Below, piece after piece: positions 61,733 to 64,000 of a DNA stretch of 64,000 nucleotides. The stretch covers positions 186,001-250,000 of the forward strand of contig JAGFBZ010000171.1 in assembly GCA_018398805.1 (NCBI GenBank). Reading direction: 5' to 3'. Every line of letters begins with the position of its first letter. Positions within the stretch are counted from its first letter, which is position 1. Under the pieces are notes generated by a model. That model saw nothing but the letters and a program-made list of their open reading frames with translations. It did no database searches and had not been told where the DNA came from. This stretch comes from Hirundichthys speculiger (lineage: Eukaryota; Chordata; Actinopteri; Beloniformes; Exocoetidae). Both the position numbers and the translations under genes were made by a program.

Positions 61733-62934
61733 TAGAGGTCTTCGGAACAACCTGAAAACTCGAAGGTTCCGACCCGAATCGGGTCTCTCGGGTCCATTCA
61801 AAAGATGTGACTCCAGGTTCTGGTCTGAATCAGTACAGTTAGTCTCGGGTCCGGTCGGTGCTCTCTGACAGGCTGGGTCCACGTTTACTCCAGAGAGGTA
61901 AAGATATTGGCGGTGGCAGCTAATGTCAGGACTCGGGGCAGTTTAATTAATTATTCATTAACGTGGCGTGTTTGTCATGAAACAATCGTGTTGCCGTAGC
62001 GTGTTATTAGCGTGTTATTAGCGGTTTGCCCAGCAGCTGTAAAGAACAACGGATCGCCAACATGACAACGCTGGATAAGAGAACATATTCACCACACGTC
62101 CTGACCGGTGTAGCTATTAGCGTTAGCAGTTGCTACCAACAGCATCTGTATCCACAAAGAAAATAACGACGTGGATTTATTGTTGTTTGCCTCACGTAGC
62201 CTATGTAGCAGCTGCTATTAGCGTTAGCTGTTGCTACCAATAGCATCTGTATCCATAAAGAAAATAACAACGTGGATTTATTGTTGTTTACATCACGTAG
62301 CCTATGTAGCAGCTGCTATTAGCGTTAGCAGTTGCTACCAATAGCATCTGTATTCACAAAGAAAATAACGACGTAGATTTATTGTTGTTTACATCACGTA
62401 GCCTATGTAGCAACTACTATTAGCGTTAGCAGTTGCTACCAATAGCATCTGTATCCACAAAGAAAATAACGACGTGGATTTATTGTTGTTTACATCACGT
62501 AGCCTATGTAGCAACTACTATTAGCGTTAGCAGTTGCTACCAATAGCATCTGTATCCACAAAGAAAATAACGACGTAAATTTATTGTTGTTTACATCACG
62601 TAGCCTATGTAGCAACTACTATTAGCGTTAGCAGTTGCTACCAATAGCATCTGTATCCACAAAGAAAATAACAACGTGGATTTTTTGTTGTTTACATCAC
62701 GTAGCCTATGTAGCAACTGAACCGGTAGAAGAAGACAACTTTAGGTAAGAAAATCAAGTTTTATTCAACGCTAGACAACTTTAACAGGAGCAGCTATGGG
62801 CTGGATTGGCTCGGTTCTATTCAGGTTCAGTTCGTGGTCAGAAACTAAAGACTCGGTTTGGGTCGGTTTCGGGTCGAATTTTCACGGGTCCATTCGGGTT
62901 CGGGTCCATGAAAGTGGACCCGTGAAGACCTCTA
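61733..62934. mobile_element. 1.2-kb hAT-like element in intron 3 with a 101-bp tandem array
   Basis: The left end TAGAGGTCTTC and right end GAAGACCTCTA are perfect 11-bp inverted repeats. Both subterminal parts contain GGGTCCATTC/GACCCGAA words. A clear 8-bp target duplication is not visible (GAGTCTAG versus GTCTGCCG). No transposase frame is present. About six copies of a 101-bp unit fill 62110-62715. Confidence 0.6.
62110..62715. repeat. 101-bp tandem repeat, about 6 copies
   Basis: CTATTAGCGTTAGC recurs at 62114, 62215 and 62316 and onward with period 101. Units share ATCTGTATCCACAAAGAAAA and TTTATTGTTGTTTACATCAC. It lies inside the hAT-like element. Confidence 0.93.
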
Positions 62935-62950
62935 GTCTGCCGTGGTGTTT

Positions 62951-62965
62951 GTCTCCCCCTGGTGG
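62951..62965 (-). promoter_or_regulatory. CTCF-like motif in intron 3
   Basis: The plus strand reads GTCTCCCCCTGGTGG; the reverse, CCACCAGGGGGAGAC, fits the CTCF core except at position 12 (A). It lies 17 bp outside the hAT-like element. Confidence 0.4.
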
Positions 62966-63701
62966 ACGCGTCCGGATCATCATCCCCCAACTCTGCAACA
63001 TAAATACAGAATTTTATTACAAAATGTGACAGTTTTGCAAAATTTAGAATTTTATGACAAAAAGGTTTTGTTTTAGAACCAAAAGTTGTAAAAATCGTGA
63101 CTTTACTGCAGAAATTTTATGTGAAATTTTATGTCATAAAACAAAATTGTTATTTTCCAAACGTCCATGTTTTGTGACAAAACGTTTCAATGTCACGTTA
63201 AAAATATTTTACAACCAAATGTGATTAAAGGACATAAAGGTGCGGTTCTGCTAAAGTTCTGGTTTTGGGACATAAAGTTGGAATTTAATTGTGAAATTTA
63301 AGGTTTGATGATGATTTTTCTTCAGGAAAATTTGTTTGAAGGAAAAATTTTTGATTTTTGGTCAAAAAGTCTCATTGTGTGAAATATTCAGTTTTACGAC
63401 ATTAATTCATAATTTTATTTCAGAAAATTGCAAATATTAAAACAAAACTTTCAGTTTTACAACAGAAAGTCACAACCGGTTGAAATTTACAGTTTAATGA
63501 TAAATGTTGCTTTCATAGGAAAAGGGGTGTGGTTCTAGAAATAAATGCTCTCGTGGTCTCAAGCTCCTCCCACAAACGCCTGACTGGGAGGAGTCTGTCT
63601 GCAGGCGTTGCCGTGGAGATCAGATTGATTTGATGACAGATGAGCTGGGATCAGCTGATCAGTAACTTGTGACCCCAGGCTCCTCCCCCTTCCCTCCCCA
63701 G
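62966..63701. other. 3' part of intron 3, AT-rich
   Basis: 63000-63530 is AT-rich, made of degenerate TTTTGCAAAATTT and GACATAAAGTTG words like other islands in the window. The acceptor CCCTCCCCAG ends at 63701. Confidence 0.5.
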
Positions 63702-63925
63702 GTCGCCGCTCCTCGGCCTCCATGCTCCACCGCCTCCTCACGCTGCCGTCTCAGCTGCTGGACGAAGACGAGGACGAGGCCGCCGCCAAGGAGACGCTGG
63801 TCGCTCTGGCGGCCAACGGCAGCAGCGACCAGCGGGACGACGTGACTCCCGCCACCCGCGCCGCCGAGGAGGAGGAGGGGGAAGATGAGGAGGAGGAGGG
63901 GGACGATGGGGACAAGGGAAGGAAG
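63702..63925 (+). CDS. Exon 4 of the zinc-finger-like gene (acidic tail)
   Basis: The acceptor CTTCCCTCCCCAG precedes; joining G with GT gives Gly325, and 74 further codons follow to donor AAG|GTAAGG at 63926 (phase 0). It encodes RRSSASMLHRLLTLPSQLL, an amphipathic helix-like start, followed by alternating acidic and Ala-rich sequence ending in a Glu/Asp cluster and GDKGRK. Without splicing the frame ends at 63961 after 11 more codons, so this could be the last coding exon, but the donor is strong and I favour continuation beyond the window, where C2H2 fingers would be expected. No zinc-ligating Cys/His pattern occurs in the 399 residues visible. Confidence 0.7.
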
Positions 63926-64000
63926 GTAAGGTGTGAAGGAAGGATGGAGCAGGAGATCTGAGGAGAGTTGAGTCGTCATGGCAACTGTAGGTAGAGACGG

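Overview
This window looks like vertebrate, most likely teleost fish, genomic DNA. The evidence is GT/AG introns (one only 78 bp), CpG islands, remnants of Tc1/mariner, L1-type and hAT transposable elements, and an N-terminal domain resembling those of fish C2H2 zinc-finger proteins. I see no operons, tRNA, rRNA or CRISPR array. By rough addition, about half of the 64 kb is tandem repeats, so almost every long open frame is repeat DNA without stop codons and not a gene.

Layout. 1-32 kb is a chain of minisatellites with periods of 22/29, 52, 11, 45, 19, 28, 12/11, 21, 11, 31, 28, 20, 6 and 9 bp. Short AT-rich spacers, a TA-flanked MITE (19754-20234) and hAT remnants separate them. 32.4-34.2 kb is a CpG island without a convincing ORF. 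34.7-37.1 kb is a 37-bp array whose unit holds a TATATA-centred palindrome and a CRE-like site. 37.8-46 kb holds a GGACCT hexamer array and two inverted arrays of a 28-bp minisatellite that also occurs at 24.4-26.2 kb and 56.1-57.6 kb. About 224 units of this family lie in four blocks oriented + - - +.

The one gene I can support lies on the plus strand from 47.6 kb past the window end. Its coding exons are 47891-48254, 60899-61171, 61250-61585 and 63702-63925. All joins are phase-consistent and give a 399-residue open reading frame, probably incomplete at the C-terminus. Exons 1 and 2 each encode a copy of the same helical module (QLxSVxxQVxxxAVxExSKxV). Exon 3 carries a Trp-rich motif and exon 4 an acidic tail. 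DNA-binding fingers, if present, lie beyond the window. Intron 1 (12.6 kb) contains four long minisatellite arrays, a smaller 13-15 bp array, a complete 944-bp hAT MITE with a perfect 8-bp target duplication, a Tc1 transposase remnant and an L1-type reverse transcriptase remnant. Intron 3 holds another hAT-like element with a 101-bp tandem array.

Most notable: the exon 3 donor is triplicated in an in-frame 42-bp tandem repeat; several TE copies carry CTCF-like motifs; the 28-bp minisatellite has a solitary relative 70 bp upstream of exon 2; and two arrays repeat GC boxes. No wholly new biological system is demonstrated.
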